Positions 10,560-21,093 of a stretch of 64,000 nt of DNA are shown piece after piece. The stretch is taken from positions 223,260,739-223,324,738 of the forward strand of contig CM061919.1 of the NCBI GenBank assembly GCA_031002005.1, written 5' to 3'. Position numbers and translations under genes: made by a program. This DNA comes from Vandiemenella viatica (taxonomy: Eukaryota > Arthropoda > Insecta > Orthoptera > Morabidae). The stretch's first letter is position 1. Each line of letters opens with the position of its first letter. Under the pieces are notes generated by a model, which was not told where the DNA came from, ran no database searches, and saw nothing but the letters and a program-made list of their open reading frames with translations.

Positions 10560-11150
10560 TGGTGGGTAGCTTCTCGTTCCCCTTGCGTCTCATTCTCGCT
10601 GCGCCTGGCACGGATGGTTATGATAAGGGCGGCACAAAGCGGGGAAGCGGAACAAAAGAGAGAGCGAGTTGGAGTGCGGAAGGGAGGAGGCCGATTTGTG
10701 TGTGGGTATTGTCCGCTAACCCTCTCTGGCATTAACATCTCTAGAGACGAAAAAAAGAATCGGCTGGAAGGATCCCCGAGGAGGGTTAAGAGGTCTCTCA
10801 GATCGACCCGGCCTGGGCGGCGATTTACAAGTTTATTTTCGCCGTCGGCTCCTCTTTGGAACGGGTCGATGTCGGACGTCTTTGCGCCAGCGACGTTGAC
10901 AAAGCAGAGGGGGTTCCGTGCGTGTGCGTCCGCATACGTTGCGCATGCAAATGCGGCCGCCCTTATCTCCAGCCTGTCCTTCATTAGTTCTACTTTGCGG
11001 CCCCTTCACTCTCTGCTTCTTGGTGAGACTCCCTCGATTAATGTCGGCGAGACCAGCTTTAGCCTCAAGTGCTGCCCTCTGCGAAGCAACACGCCGAAAC
11101 CTCGCGGCATCTGCTGGGTAAACCGCAGGCGGGGTTGTTAATGAACCGAC
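10560..11150. promoter_or_regulatory. GC/CpG-rich non-repeat block, candidate regulatory sequence
   Basis: Unlike its AT-rich surroundings, this block is GC-rich with many CpGs and has no match elsewhere in the window apart from a short shared TTTCGCCGTCGG also found near 17,809. It contains an octamer-like ATGCAAAT (about 10,946). Open frames of 260 and 158 residues run in opposite directions over it, as expected of GC-rich DNA, and neither resembles a known protein. I infer a possible promoter or enhancer; a decayed repeat is the alternative. Confidence 0.3.
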
Positions 11151-11401
11151 AGGCGCCGTCGGAAGACACTTCCACGACTCAGATAGGCAGTCGGGAATGT
11201 TTGTTTACCATAAAGTTATGCTGATCATTGAAATGGTGGAACATCACCACAAAACACTTGGAAAATCGCCAACTATCCAACAATCATCATAGTGTCTTCC
11301 AAAATGAAAATTCAGTATAGGAATGATAAGTGGCAGAGAGGAAAATTTTAAAGTGAAAATAATAATGAATAACCAAATAAGATGTCAAAGAATTCACTTT
11401 A
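11151..11401. other. No gene seen
   Basis: Ordinary AT-rich spacer. Confidence 0.4.
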
Positions 11402-11643
11402 CCGTGCGAGGTGGGTGAGCTGTAACGTTCTGGCTTCGCATTCGGGAGGACGTGGGTTCGAATTCCCGTCCGGGCATCCAGATTTGGTTTTTCCACGGTT
11501 TTCTCAGATCACGCCAGACGAAAATCGGGATGTGTCCTTCAGAATGACCATCATCGTATTCCTTCCCGTTGCCTGCCCCCTCCTCTCCTGCCTCTAATGA
11601 CTTCGACATCAACGAAGCGTAAAGCCGTTAGCAAAAAAAAAAA
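11402..11643 (+). repeat. tRNA-derived SINE, subfamily A
   Basis: Head GCGAGGTGGGTGAGCTG, B box GGTTCGAATTCC, body and tail (TAATGACTTCGACATCAACG, GCGTAAAGCC, then an A-run). Confidence 0.9.
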
Positions 11644-11865
11644 CCTTATCTGGGAACAGGTATTTCAAACTAAGCAGAAGTTTCAGCCTAGCAATGAACT
11701 CACTTAGTAGCAAGGGAAAAAAAAATTACTAACATTACACAACTGGGTGCTGTATTCGAAACGTCAACGATAAAGTAGGAAAGAAGGCTAATCTCATTTG
11801 AACAATGGTGTTATGGAGTAGGTTGTAGATCATTTGAAAGACAAAATGATAAATTAAGAGTTTTT

Positions 11866-12028
11866 CAGTTTTACGCCTCGTCGACTTTGAGGTCATTGGA
11901 GGCCGTAAAGAACTGGGGTCAAGGAATGGGAAGGAATTTGGCCATGGCCTTCTGAAGGAACCATCCCGGCTTTTACCAGGAGTGATTTTGGGAAACCATG
12001 GAAAACCCAGATCATCCACCACGCTCGG
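11866..12028 (-). repeat. SINE with internal deletion of the B box
   Basis: Tail and body are normal on the minus strand, but the sequence jumps from AAAACCCAGAT (about 12,012) directly to CATCCACCACGCTCGG. About 60 bp covering the B box and most of the tRNA head are missing. Such a copy should lack a functional internal pol III promoter. Confidence 0.85.
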
Positions 12029-12251
12029 CAAATTAAGAAGTCTGTCATTGAGTAGTGGAAAGTAATGCAATCAGTAGAAGTATAAAAAAGTAGAAGAATG
12101 ACATTAATCGGACATATTCTACGACATGGGAGCTAGGTGTGGTCGTTGATGGAGGAGAAAACGGAAGGGAATAATTAAAAGAAAAGCCTCGTTTAAAGTA
12201 CAAATAACGAAATATGTTAATTGTAATAATTACCATAAAATGTAGAGGAAA

Positions 12252-12470
12252 GCGGGAGTCCATTAATTACGTGTGTAAAAATAAGGGGGGGGGGGATCCA
12301 CAGAAAGCTTACATCATCATATCAATATTGAAGAAACGTAAAGCTAAAAAAAAAGTATCCAGATTTACGAGGTGGATCTCCAGGGAAGGGTGCTCCACCA
12401 GATATCTCATTGGGAGGGGGGGGGGGTAGATTTACGAAAAAATCAACTTACGTAATTAATGGACGGCCCC
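12252..12470. mobile_element. MITE family C (Harbinger-like)
   Basis: Left GCGGGAGTCCATTAATTACG and the reverse complement of the right end GGGGCCGTCCATTAATTACG differ at three positions. It is flanked by AAA on both sides (12,249-12,251 and 12,471-12,473). The interior contains two G-runs. The ends resemble families A and B. Confidence 0.65.
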
Positions 12471-12741
12471 AAAGCAGAAGACAAAAGATCGGCTTGGAGT
12501 TCATCCGCAAAGCACTAAGCACTTCACGCAATTGATACGTAAGAAGAAATAGGGATAATTCTATCGAATAGTCAATAACACAAAAGCTTCACTGTGAGAT
12601 GAAGGCTTTATGCTGTTGTTTTTATTTTATCCATGATAAATGGACTTTTGAAAGTCTGTAACTGTTTAGAAATATAAGGTGAGCAAATAATTATCCTGCA
12701 ACATAGTTACTTTTTAATAAATTGTTTATTTATTAATTTAT

Positions 12742-12784
12742 GGCGTGACGCGTTTCAAGATCTGAATCTCATTTTCAAACGCCG
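12742..12784 (-). ncRNA. Hammerhead-like motif, left arm (altered core)
   Basis: Same sequence as the right-arm motif at 13,687-13,728, on the opposite strand. Stem I GGCGT/ACGCC, core TTGAAAA in place of CUGANGA, stem II GAGAT/ATCTT, GAAA, minimal stem III ACGCGT and cleavage triplet GTC. Confidence 0.5.
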
Positions 12785-13025
12785 TTTTTATTTTTATTTT
12801 TATTTTTGCATTCTTGATGTGACGAGTGCTCGTGTAAGTTTCTGCTGGATGATAGCAGGTTTTATTTTGTGTTTCCTGAAAATGATATTGCGGAGTGTAT
12901 ACACAGTTTTTGCAAATAAGATGAAGTGGGATATTATTATTGAAATGAAACTTACATTTTGTGGAGACTTCTTCAAAAAACAAGAAACACAGAAAGTCAC
13001 ACGTGCACTTTGTCACTATGTTTAG

Positions 13026-13258
13026 GTCAACACTCAAAATCAGCTATAGCAACCCACATACACAATACCGGCCACCCTTTCAGTGAAATTGATACAAATT
13101 TGAAGGTACTCCACCACCTAAATAAAAGCCACCAAATGGACTTGATGGAAGAATTAGAAATCTATACACACCACAATTTATTTAAAGACACTATACTAAA
13201 TGAAAGATTAGAAAGTGATTCTGTGAACTTCTTCAAATGTTTTGATAACATATTATAA
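13026..13258 (+). pseudogene. Penelope-like protein C-terminus (GIY-YIG side)
   Basis: The frame reads GQHSKSAIATHIHNTGHPF, then DTNLKVLHHLNKSHQMDLM, EELEIYTHHNLF, ILNERLESDS, ending in TAA at 13,256-13,258. The order (S.IA.H....GH, then L..L......M...EE.EIY.H, then ..LNE) is what I expect from the C-terminal end of Penelope-like polyproteins after the GIY-YIG catalytic core. The RT and the core itself are absent. It is joined in frame to left-arm sequence upstream, which is not real coding. A short relic, about 75 residues. Confidence 0.6.
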
Positions 13259-13686
13259 CGTGCCATTATCTGCTAACTACCATCGTAAATGTAATATATT
13301 TTTTAGTGAATATAGAAAGTTATTATAAAATCATAGTACAACCTCTGTAATAAAAACTTTTATCTTTAGTCATATACATCATTGTAGCGAAGTATCTTTG
13401 TTTTGGTTTGTTAAATTTAAGATATACTGAAGCATCTTTGCTTTATCTGTATGTAAACATAGTGACAAAGTGCACGTGTGACTTTCTGTGTTTCGTGTTT
13501 TTGAAGAAGTCTCCACAAAATGTAAGTTTCATTTCAATAATAATATTCCACTTCATCTTATTTGCAAAAACTGTGTATACACTCCGCAATATCATTTTCA
13601 GGAAACACAAAATAAAACCTGCTATCATCCAGCAGAAACTTACACGAGCACTCGTCATACAAGAATGCAAAAATAAAAATAAAAAC

Positions 13687-13728
13687 GGCGTTTGAAAATG
13701 AGATTCAGATCTTGAAACGCGTCACGCC
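13687..13728 (+). ncRNA. Hammerhead-like motif, right arm (C3U/G8A core)
   Basis: Stem I is a perfect 5-bp pair (GGCGT at 13,687-13,691 with ACGCC at 13,724-13,728). The core should read CUGANGA but reads TTGAAAA, i.e. position 3 C to U and position 8 G to A. Stem II (GAGAT/ATCTT), GAAA and GTC are kept. Positions 3 and 8 pair with each other in the folded ribozyme, so the two changes are compensatory on paper. Confidence 0.55.
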
Positions 13729-13798
13729 ATAAATTAATAAATAAACAATTTATTAAAAGTAACTGTGTTGCAGGATAATTATTTGCTCACCTTATATT

Positions 13799-15429
13799 TA
13801 TGCTGTTGGTTACAATACTTTATAATTGAGTTAGAAGTGTTGCTACGTTAATACGCGGACGTTCCTTGACCATCTACTTACTCGTTTTGCTTTCAGTTTA
13901 TTCATTGTGTAAGACGTAGATTCAGCAAGTCTTAGGTCATTTACTTCAGTCCTAGTCTCCCACATGCACAAAAAAAAAGCCTTTGTATTACCGCGTTGGC
14001 TGAAGCAGCCATGGAATTGGCGAATTGCTCGACAATTTCTGCTGCCATCTAGTCTTCCGAATATATCCTGAGGGGTTTCCCGGGCTGTAATGTCATACGC
14101 TGTTTATTTATATAAGGATTATATTATATTTTCAAGCAGATTGCATGAGTAACGGGCTGATTGTCTTAGTTACCAAGTTCTTCCTGTTATAGCTTACCTT
14201 ATTTGAATTACATGTTCTGAATGCAAAGTAGAAGCTGATGGAAGCAAAAATGAATATAAAAATTAAACGTTTGGTGTTTGATACCAATATGATTCAATCA
14301 ATTAGTCACGAGAAACGTGGTCTACTGGGACTACTGTTGGTCTAAAACACACATCAGTGTGAAGCACACATCTGTGTAACTGGGTCAGACGAAGAATCTC
14401 GTTTGACGAGCCTCAGATTTTAATTTCTTTGTACGCTCACATGAGCCTGGCTTTGAATAGGCCTCCAATATGATCCAATCTCAGTCCTTAATAACTTACT
14501 GTTGAAGATGGGTAGTGAAATAATCTAGATAGCTACGGTGACTTCTGACGGAAGTTCATTATGCATATGAAAGGTACCGGTTATGCTGTAGATAATGTTT
14601 CTCCTCCTATCTGTTTCGCTTTCAAAAACAAGAATGCGACAGTGCACTAGAGACAGCGGTACAGACAACGTCAGATCAAACTGTTACCTTACTTCGCTAT
14701 ACCCGCATGTTTCATCATTTTTATAATCCACAGGTATTTTCCCGCTCCTTCTCCCGCGCTAACATTGGTAAGCGTATTAATGCGTTTGCCTTTTGTTTTC
14801 CTTATAGCAGCAAAACATTATCGCTTGTAATGCAGTATCTTTATAACCTTTATGGTAAATTAAATTCCATAATTTCCTTACCCTTAATCGTTAATCTTTG
14901 ATACAGAGTGTAATAATCTCTTTAGTGGGTGGTTCTATTTTAAAAGTTAGGTGCACTGTAGTGGTCCAGCCGGGAAAAACTACTTGACATTACTCTATCG
15001 ACTTGAGTGTTATTTATATAGAGCCCCGCACATGTCTCAGGGGTTTACAAATGATGAAAGAAAATGGGTTCACAAATAAGTAATGAATTTATTTCTATTA
15101 TGAGCACAGAATTTGACACCTACACAGTCTTGCAAAGAGTAAGTTCAGTAGGCTCATTTAACCAGTCCCTAGCTAATCAGGGTAGCTGCTCAGTGGTATT
15201 TTAAGGGTTCTTTGACATGATGCAAACTGTCGCACTGTTCTGAGTCACATGACCGCGTCCGCGCACTGCTGTCGACACTGCCGGTGATGGGAAGCGCACC
15301 TCGGACCAACAGAGGATGGCGATGGTCTGTCCAGTCTGTCTGGTCACCTCCACACTCAAACCACTGCCAGCTTCCGGGCAGCGTTCCATGAAACAGGTAA
15401 AAGAAAATATCCGAGTGGTGTGTCCCTGT
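13799..15429. other. No gene seen
   Basis: 1.6 kb of mostly AT-rich sequence with no motif series, terminal repeat or partner elsewhere in the window that I can identify. Confidence 0.45.
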
Positions 15430-15746
15430 AAAGGCGCGTTCCCAAGATCCCTTGTAATGTAGGCGAGACGGGACGGGACCTCATTAGCCGCGCGGGCCGC
15501 AGGTTAGTCCTAGCTTACCTTGCCGCCACCTCCGCACCACGTTGCCTAGTGTCGTTTGGCACAGAGCACTTTACAGCAACAGAAGGGGTGCGCACCGCTG
15601 CACACGCCTGTGATGTTTACCGACTAAGAGTGGGTAGCTGCGTCTCGTTTCCGCTAGCAGAGGCGGCCCTGTTTCCATGGCGTGTGGTTGAGTATTCGTC
15701 CCGTCCCGTCTCGCCTTCGTTACAAGGGATCGTGGGAACGGGCCTT
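15430..15746. mobile_element. Fold-back element with ~50-bp GC-rich inverted repeats
   Basis: Left AAAGGCGCGTTCCCAAGATC, CCTTGTAATGTAGGCGAGAC and GGGACGGGAC match the reverse complement of 15,697-15,746 (AAAGGCCCGTTCCCACGATC, CCTTGTAACGAAGGCGAGAC and GGGACGGGAC) with four mismatches. The interior has GC-rich short open frames but nothing recognisable. I could not read a clear target duplication, so the superfamily is open. Confidence 0.65.
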
Positions 15747-16273
15747 TTTGCATAGGCTGGCTGTCTCCCTGTTGTTATGGGCGGTGAGGAGTCCTCGGAA
15801 AGCTGCGTTGCTTGTAAATTGTCATACTCTTCCCAATGCTTTTGTCATCGCGGTTTGTCCTTCGCACTGCTTCCATTCATATTGGCGACAGCCCAGCAGG
15901 TGGGTTGACGAATGGCCTACATTGGCGGTAATTCGCCGAAAAACCGCTTTCACTGGATCGTCCTACGCTGCCTAGCTTCGGGAACGCGACTCATTATATG
16001 AAGTTTGATTAATGTTTTTTCCGTATCTAATGTACTATATTTGAGAAAACTGAAAAAATAAATAACCAAACTTACGAAGTCAAAAAACAATATTAACAGA
16101 ATCCAAAGATTGGTGTGTTTATCAGTATTGCGGCATGATCTTTGGTGTGTATCTAGTGAAGGAGTGTTCGTCTGAGAGGCAGTGTGGTCTGTGCCGCCTG
16201 TATGTTCTCGGTGCGAACGAATTATCTCCTATCACGTAGAGTCGTGAGATATACCGGAGATTTTAAGTTAGCT
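15747..16273. other. No gene seen
   Basis: Mixed-composition spacer without recognisable coding or repeat signal. Confidence 0.4.
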
Positions 16274-16550
16274 CAGTGGTTCCTAATTAGGAGTACGTGA
16301 GGCTACTTCAAGGCGTAAGCTAGGTGCTTTCTATGCTATGGTAGTCACTAAGATAATTGAAAAAGTTATTCTTACGTTACTGTTTCAAAATATAGTTTTT
16401 ATTTTTTATGACTGTTGTTATTGGATTAAAATTTAATAATGCCTGAAAAATAGGTTTCATTTTTTATTAATAATTTCAGCTAGAAGGGGTACGCGAGGTT
16501 TAACTCTTTCTTGAAGTCATACGCGCAAAAAAATTAATTGTAAACCAATG
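16274..16550. mobile_element. Probable hAT-type MITE
   Basis: The left end CAGTGGTTCCTAATTAGGAG and the right end TGTAAACCAATG fit the CAGTGGTT...AACCACTG pattern of hAT ends. 'Extra' GGTACGCGAG-like motifs lie inside both ends (AGTACGTGAGG and GGGTACGCGAGG). Only AGCT is shared by the flanks, so the duplication is not convincing. Confidence 0.45.
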
Positions 16551-16785
16551 AGCTACACCATAACATTTCAAACTGTGAAAACTTCATCCTAATTGGTTCC
16601 GTAGGTTTTTTTGTGATGCCCGGACAAAGGAACTGACAGATTTATAATAGTGTAGATTAGTGGACTACTCGTACTCGGACAGGTTGACTTCGTTATTGCA
16701 GTGTTTCATTTGCTCGTTGCGTTCGCATTCCAGACGTGGTCTGTGCTTGATTCGTTTTTTGTTTATTTGCTCGTCGTGTTCGCTT

Positions 16786-16892
16786 TGCCTTTCGAATAAC
16801 TCCGTACCAAATTTAATTCAAATCCATTGACCCATTACGACGAGATTGAATACAAACAACCATCCAAACTTTCGCATTTCTACTAATATAGG
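16786..16892 (+). repeat. LINE/SINE 3'-end repeat fragment
   Basis: Ends with TTTCGCATTTCTACTAATATAG, the same terminal pattern as at 2,780 and 25,640. Confidence 0.45.
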
Positions 16893-17009
16893 GGATGTTT
16901 GGTAACATCACAATTCTTGATGGCATTCAGAACAGAGTAATTTCGTCCACGCGTTGTTAGCCCTGAAGCAAATGAACGTTGAAATCAGTATGTAACGGAT
17001 TACGATATA

Positions 17010-17626
17010 CAGGGTGGTCCCGAATTCATGGTACAAACTTTAATGGTAGGTACAGGACATTGTAACAATGATTTATTGTATAGGGATGTATGGTCGCAAG
17101 TGACGCGGTGTGGCGTAAACAGGGGAAATAACAGCCGAAAGGAAAAACAAAGCTTTTATTGAAAGCGTTGTTGACAAGTGTCATGTTTACATTAAGTGTT
17201 CAAAATTGTGTCCACCAGTAGCGATACATGCTTGACAGCGTCGGTGGAGCGAATTGGCGTACACGTTCAAAGATGCCTGGTATTTCACGCACACTTACAG
17301 CAGCTACGGATATGCGAGCAACGAGATCCTCATCTGAGTCAACTGGAGTCTCATAAACAAGATGCTTTAGATGTCCCCATAAAAAGTAATCGATGCTCGA
17401 TAAATCGGGAGATCGGGGTGCCCAAGGTACTGGTCCACCACGCCCAATCCATCGAGCCCCAAACGTGGCATTCAGGTAAGTCCGTTCATCTGTGCTGAAG
17501 TGTACTGGCGCCCCTGTTTGCGCCTCACCGCGTCACTTGCGACCATACATTGCTATACAAGAAATCACTGTTACAATGTCCTGTACCTACCATTAAAGTT
17601 TATACCATGAATTCGGGAGCACCCTG
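17010..17626. mobile_element. Internally deleted DD41D-type mariner with 116-bp inverted repeats
   Basis: 17,010-17,125 and 17,511-17,626 are inverted repeats of about 116 bp each with few mismatches, starting CAGGGTG(G/C)TCCCGAATTC. They are flanked by TATA on both sides (17,006-17,009 and 17,627-17,630), consistent with the TA target of Tc1/mariner. The interior is the 3' part of a transposase gene on the minus strand. The left repeat runs beyond the gene's stop, so the element looks like one end plus a copy of that end inverted onto the other side. Confidence 0.85.
17200..17514 (-). pseudogene. Mariner-like (DD41D) transposase C-terminus
   Basis: About 104 codons reading GAPVHFSTDERTYLNATFG, ARWIGRGGPVPWAPRSPD, LSSIDYFLWGHLKHLVYE, TPVDSDEDLVARI and ending YRYWWTQF-stop. 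This is the catalytic-core C-terminal part of a Tc1/mariner transposase. In the family the second catalytic Asp precedes the GAP; counting from it, the third Asp (SSID) follows after 41 residues, the DD41D class. The helix-turn-helix domain and first two catalytic Asp residues are deleted, so it is inactive. The remaining frame is undamaged. Confidence 0.85.
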
Positions 17627-18045
17627 TATAGCTATAGATCTTGCCACTGACGATGATCATATTTGCTCGGATCATTTCTTTCAGGACACGCTATTGGACG
17701 TGTGCTTGAGGACACTGAATTATTTATAAGCAGTTTGATGGGGTTTGGTGCAGTAATCAGATGCGTCCTGCTGATAACGCAGCCCGTCTTTCGCCTCGGC
17801 AAGTGTTTTCGCCGTCGGAAGGACAGCCCAGCGCCGGTTTTATTGCCCTGGGCGGGCCGACGTGGCTTTTGTTGGAGCGTCGGGCTTTGTTCTTGACGGG
17901 CGAGTGAGGCTATTGCTTCCTGCAGCACCGCCATCACAACACAAGCCAGGCGGCCTTCACAAAGTGCGTTGGCGACAGCAGAACGGACTACTTCGTCACC
18001 TCTAATGAACAGGGGTTAAGGAAGCGAAAAGAGGAAGCTGCCGAC
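17627..18045. other. No gene seen; GC-rich patch
   Basis: 17,770-17,900 is GC-rich and shares TTTCGCCGTCGG with 10,838 region. No coding identity. Confidence 0.35.
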
Positions 18046-18200
18046 TCTGCCAGCGTAGGGGATAGCGTGCTAGCCTCGCGTTGCAGGAGTCGCCGGTTCG
18101 AGTCCGGCCTCGGGCATGGGAGGTTTGAATTAAGTGTTGTGTTTGTCTTGTGGCGTCCATTTCGTGGAGGATCTATAATACATTGAGTGATCCAATACAT
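18046..18200 (+). repeat. tRNA-like SINE of a different family
   Basis: GTAGGGGATAGCGTGCTAG (A-box-like) and CGCCGGTTCGAGTCCGGCC (B box in a TpsiC-like hairpin) form a tRNA-like head with its own tail (GTGTTTGTCTTGTGGCG), unlike the main SINE. A real tRNA gene is unlikely because the acceptor ends do not pair and no clear anticodon arm is visible. Confidence 0.55.
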
Positions 18201-19719
18201 ACTTGCAAACTACAAAATTACATAGTGCTGCCTGTATGGCCTCGTAGCCAAATGCCATTAAAAAAGAAAGAAGCTGGAATGGGAGTCATTGGAAGAGAGG
18301 AGGAGGGTGAAGAGAGTCATGGCAGTGTACAAGGCGTATATTGATGATTGAGGAGTGGAAAGATATCGGTGGAAGAATTAAGAGAGATGCATGGAAAGGA
18401 AAAGATGATCATTACCACAAATTTTCACTCGATTTAAGGCCTAAGGTTGTGGGAAGATTTTTTTTCGAGGGTAAGATTGTCAAGGTTTGGAGCAAATTAC
18501 CAAGAAAAATGATGAATAATTTACTAAAAAATGAGGAAGAATTAGTTGAAATTAGTAGAGGACACTTTCAGTTTTGTAAGCTCAGATTATGGTTGGAATC
18601 AGCCTGTCTAGCAGCTGGGTAGAACACGATGTACCATGAATTCACACTTACATAAAACCCAATGTGGTAGACGATTTATCTTGGTGGCCCCCTTTGACAT
18701 CGATCGTTATAAAATTGTTTGAGGTTATTCGTTTTCGAAATTATACTTTTCTTAAAAACTTTCTTAGAATAATAATAATAAAAAAATTGTTTCCATCTTA
18801 ATACTTTCTTTTTTCTACTGTCTTTTAACCTCGACTGATCTCCCTTTCCGCCTTTCAGTACCAATCGTTCCCCGCCCCCGTAACATCAATAATTGCGTGA
18901 CTTCCCGTCTCTGGTTAAACATCGATACAGTCAGTTTGCTTTATTGCAGGATTTATATTTGTAATTCTCTGTATGCTTTTAATATTACATTTGTGGATGT
19001 TTAATATTGACATTGAAACCCGTATACATTTGTTTCATTACGAAGACAAAAAAAAAAAAAATAAAAAGTTTGTCGAGTTTGAAGTATAATTCTTTGCGTC
19101 AGAATAAGGAACGCTGTTTTTTTTTTTTTGTTCTGTTATGTGTCTTTCGACTGGTTTACGTACTACCATCTACTGGTTGGATTTGGATGGGATTTCTAGT
19201 AACGTACAGCCCATTGCCCAAGGTATTAAGGAGGGTATGCTTCATTTTGATGAGATCACGAAACGCTGATAATGTAAAACGCAAGTGCTAGGAGATTAAT
19301 ATCCTCGTATTTTTCGCTGAACGCAATTCCAAGGAAAATTACAGTTAGAACTTTGATCGGATTCTAACAACGAACATCGTCCCTGGAGTAGGATAACGTA
19401 TGCTTTATTTTGACGAGACGTCGAAAAACTATGAAGTTGAGTTAAAGGTCATCAAATTAGTATTCATTTAAAGGGAAGTTACTTCTCGCGATCGAAATGT
19501 TGCTTGTGATATCAGTGTACTATCGGCATCGTACTACTGCGAGGAATTAAATTACATTTTTTCCCTTCTTTTTCCTCTCTGGCGATGTAAACTGTGACAC
19601 AATTGGTTAAAGAGAGAGGTTCGTATAGTAACAGTGTATTAATTAATTTGCAAACAGGTTGTTTAACCCATAAAAAATGAAATTAGCTGAGCGTCTAGAA
19701 GACCAGATACGTTATATTT
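18201..19719. other. No recognised gene
   Basis: A plus-strand frame at 18,341-18,622 (93 residues, e.g. DAWKGKDDHYHKFSLDLRP) is rich in charged residues and may be decayed coding sequence, but I cannot assign it. The rest is AT-rich with A- and T-runs near 19,048 and 19,118. Confidence 0.35.
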
Positions 19720-19775
19720 TAGGATGGTTGATCAAAAACTAAGCTTACAAGGCATTCCTGGAGTGTTGTCCGTTA

Positions 19776-20160
19776 GGGGGCATCCATAAATTACGTGAGG
19801 TGTTTTTCCGGATTTCCGGACCCCCTCCCCTCCCCTCTCTGGTGAGACTTCGTGAGATCTGGTCCGATACCCCCCCTCCCCTGTGGTGAGATCTGGCCTG
19901 TGGAACCCCCTACAATTCGCCCTCGCAACTTTCACCCTTCCAAAGCCGGTTACACCTCCACTTTTGACGAAAACCCCCCCTAAAATCGACTTTCGCGCGT
20001 TTTGTAGACTTTTTTTTTTAGCTCAACAGTCCAACAAAATTTCGAAAACCTCACGTAAGATTTCCGTTGACCCCCCCCCTCCCCACCTCTTGGTGAGATT
20101 TTGTGAGATTTCGCCGGATCCCCCCCCCCTATTCACCTCACGTAATTTATGGACGCCCCC
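19776..20160. mobile_element. MITE family A, copy 3, inside the mariner
   Basis: Left GGGGGCATCCATAAATTACG, right CGTAATTTATGGACGCCCCC, flanked by TTA (19,773-19,775 and 20,161-20,163). It sits between the mariner's terminal repeat and its transposase start, so it is younger than the mariner. Confidence 0.88.
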
Positions 20161-20246
20161 TTATAGAGAAATTAGTCGTGTGCGGTAATTCCAAGAAATT
20201 CCGTTGGCAACTGTGCAGAGTTTTAACTAGTTGTAGGTAAACGCAA

Positions 20247-20373
20247 ATGGCGACTCGTTTGGAAAACTGGTCTCGCGAAGAAATCCGCTCAGTTATTCGA
20301 TTTCTGTGGGCGAGAAATGTAACCGCGACGGAAATTTACCGGCAGCTGCTAGAGGTTTATAGAGAAACTTGTA
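20247..20373 (+). pseudogene. Mariner transposase N-terminus
   Basis: MATRLENWSREEIRSVIRFL followed by WARNVTATEIYRQLLEVY and RETC is the first helix-turn-helix of a mariner transposase (…RSVIRFLW...EIHRQL.EVYG...). The frame runs into an unrelated insert after 42 codons. It continues, after the insert, at about 21,094. Confidence 0.75.
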
Positions 20374-21093
20374 AAAGACTAAGCGTTGTTGCTGGGGCTC
20401 TTTAATTAATATACGACGTAGCAGTTGTGTAGCTATGTTGCTTAACACAATGTTCAATGCTTTTATTTACAACTTATTGCTTCTAATTAAATGATTCGAA
20501 TGCCGTCCGGTCGCCAGTCTAGTTAGATTTACTATTTGAATAATTAATTAAATACAGTCAAAGGGAACATGTAAGAATCTAATGAGATACACATACACAC
20601 GTGTCACTTTCACAGTTCACTAAGTTTTATTCTTCTGAAGTTATATATCCAAAAGCAAATCAGCAGACACGAAAACTAATCTTCGTCACCAAAGAATGCA
20701 GTTTCGATTATAAATAAGGTTGGAAATAGTGAGTATAAGCTCCGTAATTATTCATTAAACAATTGATGTGGTACAGTACCGTAGCAGTTCACCATAAACA
20801 GTCTATAGCAAACCATATCACTTAGAACAACATACCCAGTCTACAAAATACTTCTGCACTGTTCACATAATATTCTGTCCATCGGAACATCGGTGATACC
20901 GTGATAGCGGGTTATTACAGCGCATACAGGAACATACACCCGCGACCACAACACGCTAGCTCCCGCCGACTGTAAAGCACTTCACTCGACTGTATCCCTG
21001 CGCGCTAGACGACCGCCCAACGTCGAAGACATCATATACATATCTGAGATCAAATTATCTACTTACAAAATATACATAATGTTCACGGTTTCG
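20374..21093. other. ~720-bp insertion of unknown class in the mariner gene
   Basis: It separates the two halves of one transposase frame. The junctions carry AACTTGTAA (left) and AACTGTAA (right), which could be a target duplication with a one-base indel. I see no terminal inverted repeats, no A-tail and no coding remnant. The right part is GC-rich (about 20,940-21,020). Confidence 0.5.

Larger units (their letters stand above)
12671..13798. mobile_element. Penelope-like element remnant with ~350-bp inverted arms
   Basis: The left arm 12,671-13,023 is the reverse complement of the right arm 13,454-13,798, with high identity and a few indels, mainly in a (TTTTTA)n/(TAAAAA)n run. The centre (13,024-13,453) holds the end of a coding sequence that resembles the C-terminus of Penelope-like endonuclease proteins. 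Each arm carries a hammerhead-like motif. Inverted pseudo-LTRs around a 5'-truncated body are typical for Penelope-like elements. Confidence 0.7.

Noticed and set aside
10359..11141. 260-residue open frame on the plus strand
   Set aside because: Starts inside a minus-strand SINE, runs through GC-rich DNA where a 158-residue frame is also open on the other strand, and has no recognisable domain or codon pattern.
18341..18622. 93-residue frame as a conserved small gene
   Set aside because: Charged, low-complexity-like composition without any motif I know; no start context or splice evidence. Left as unassigned.
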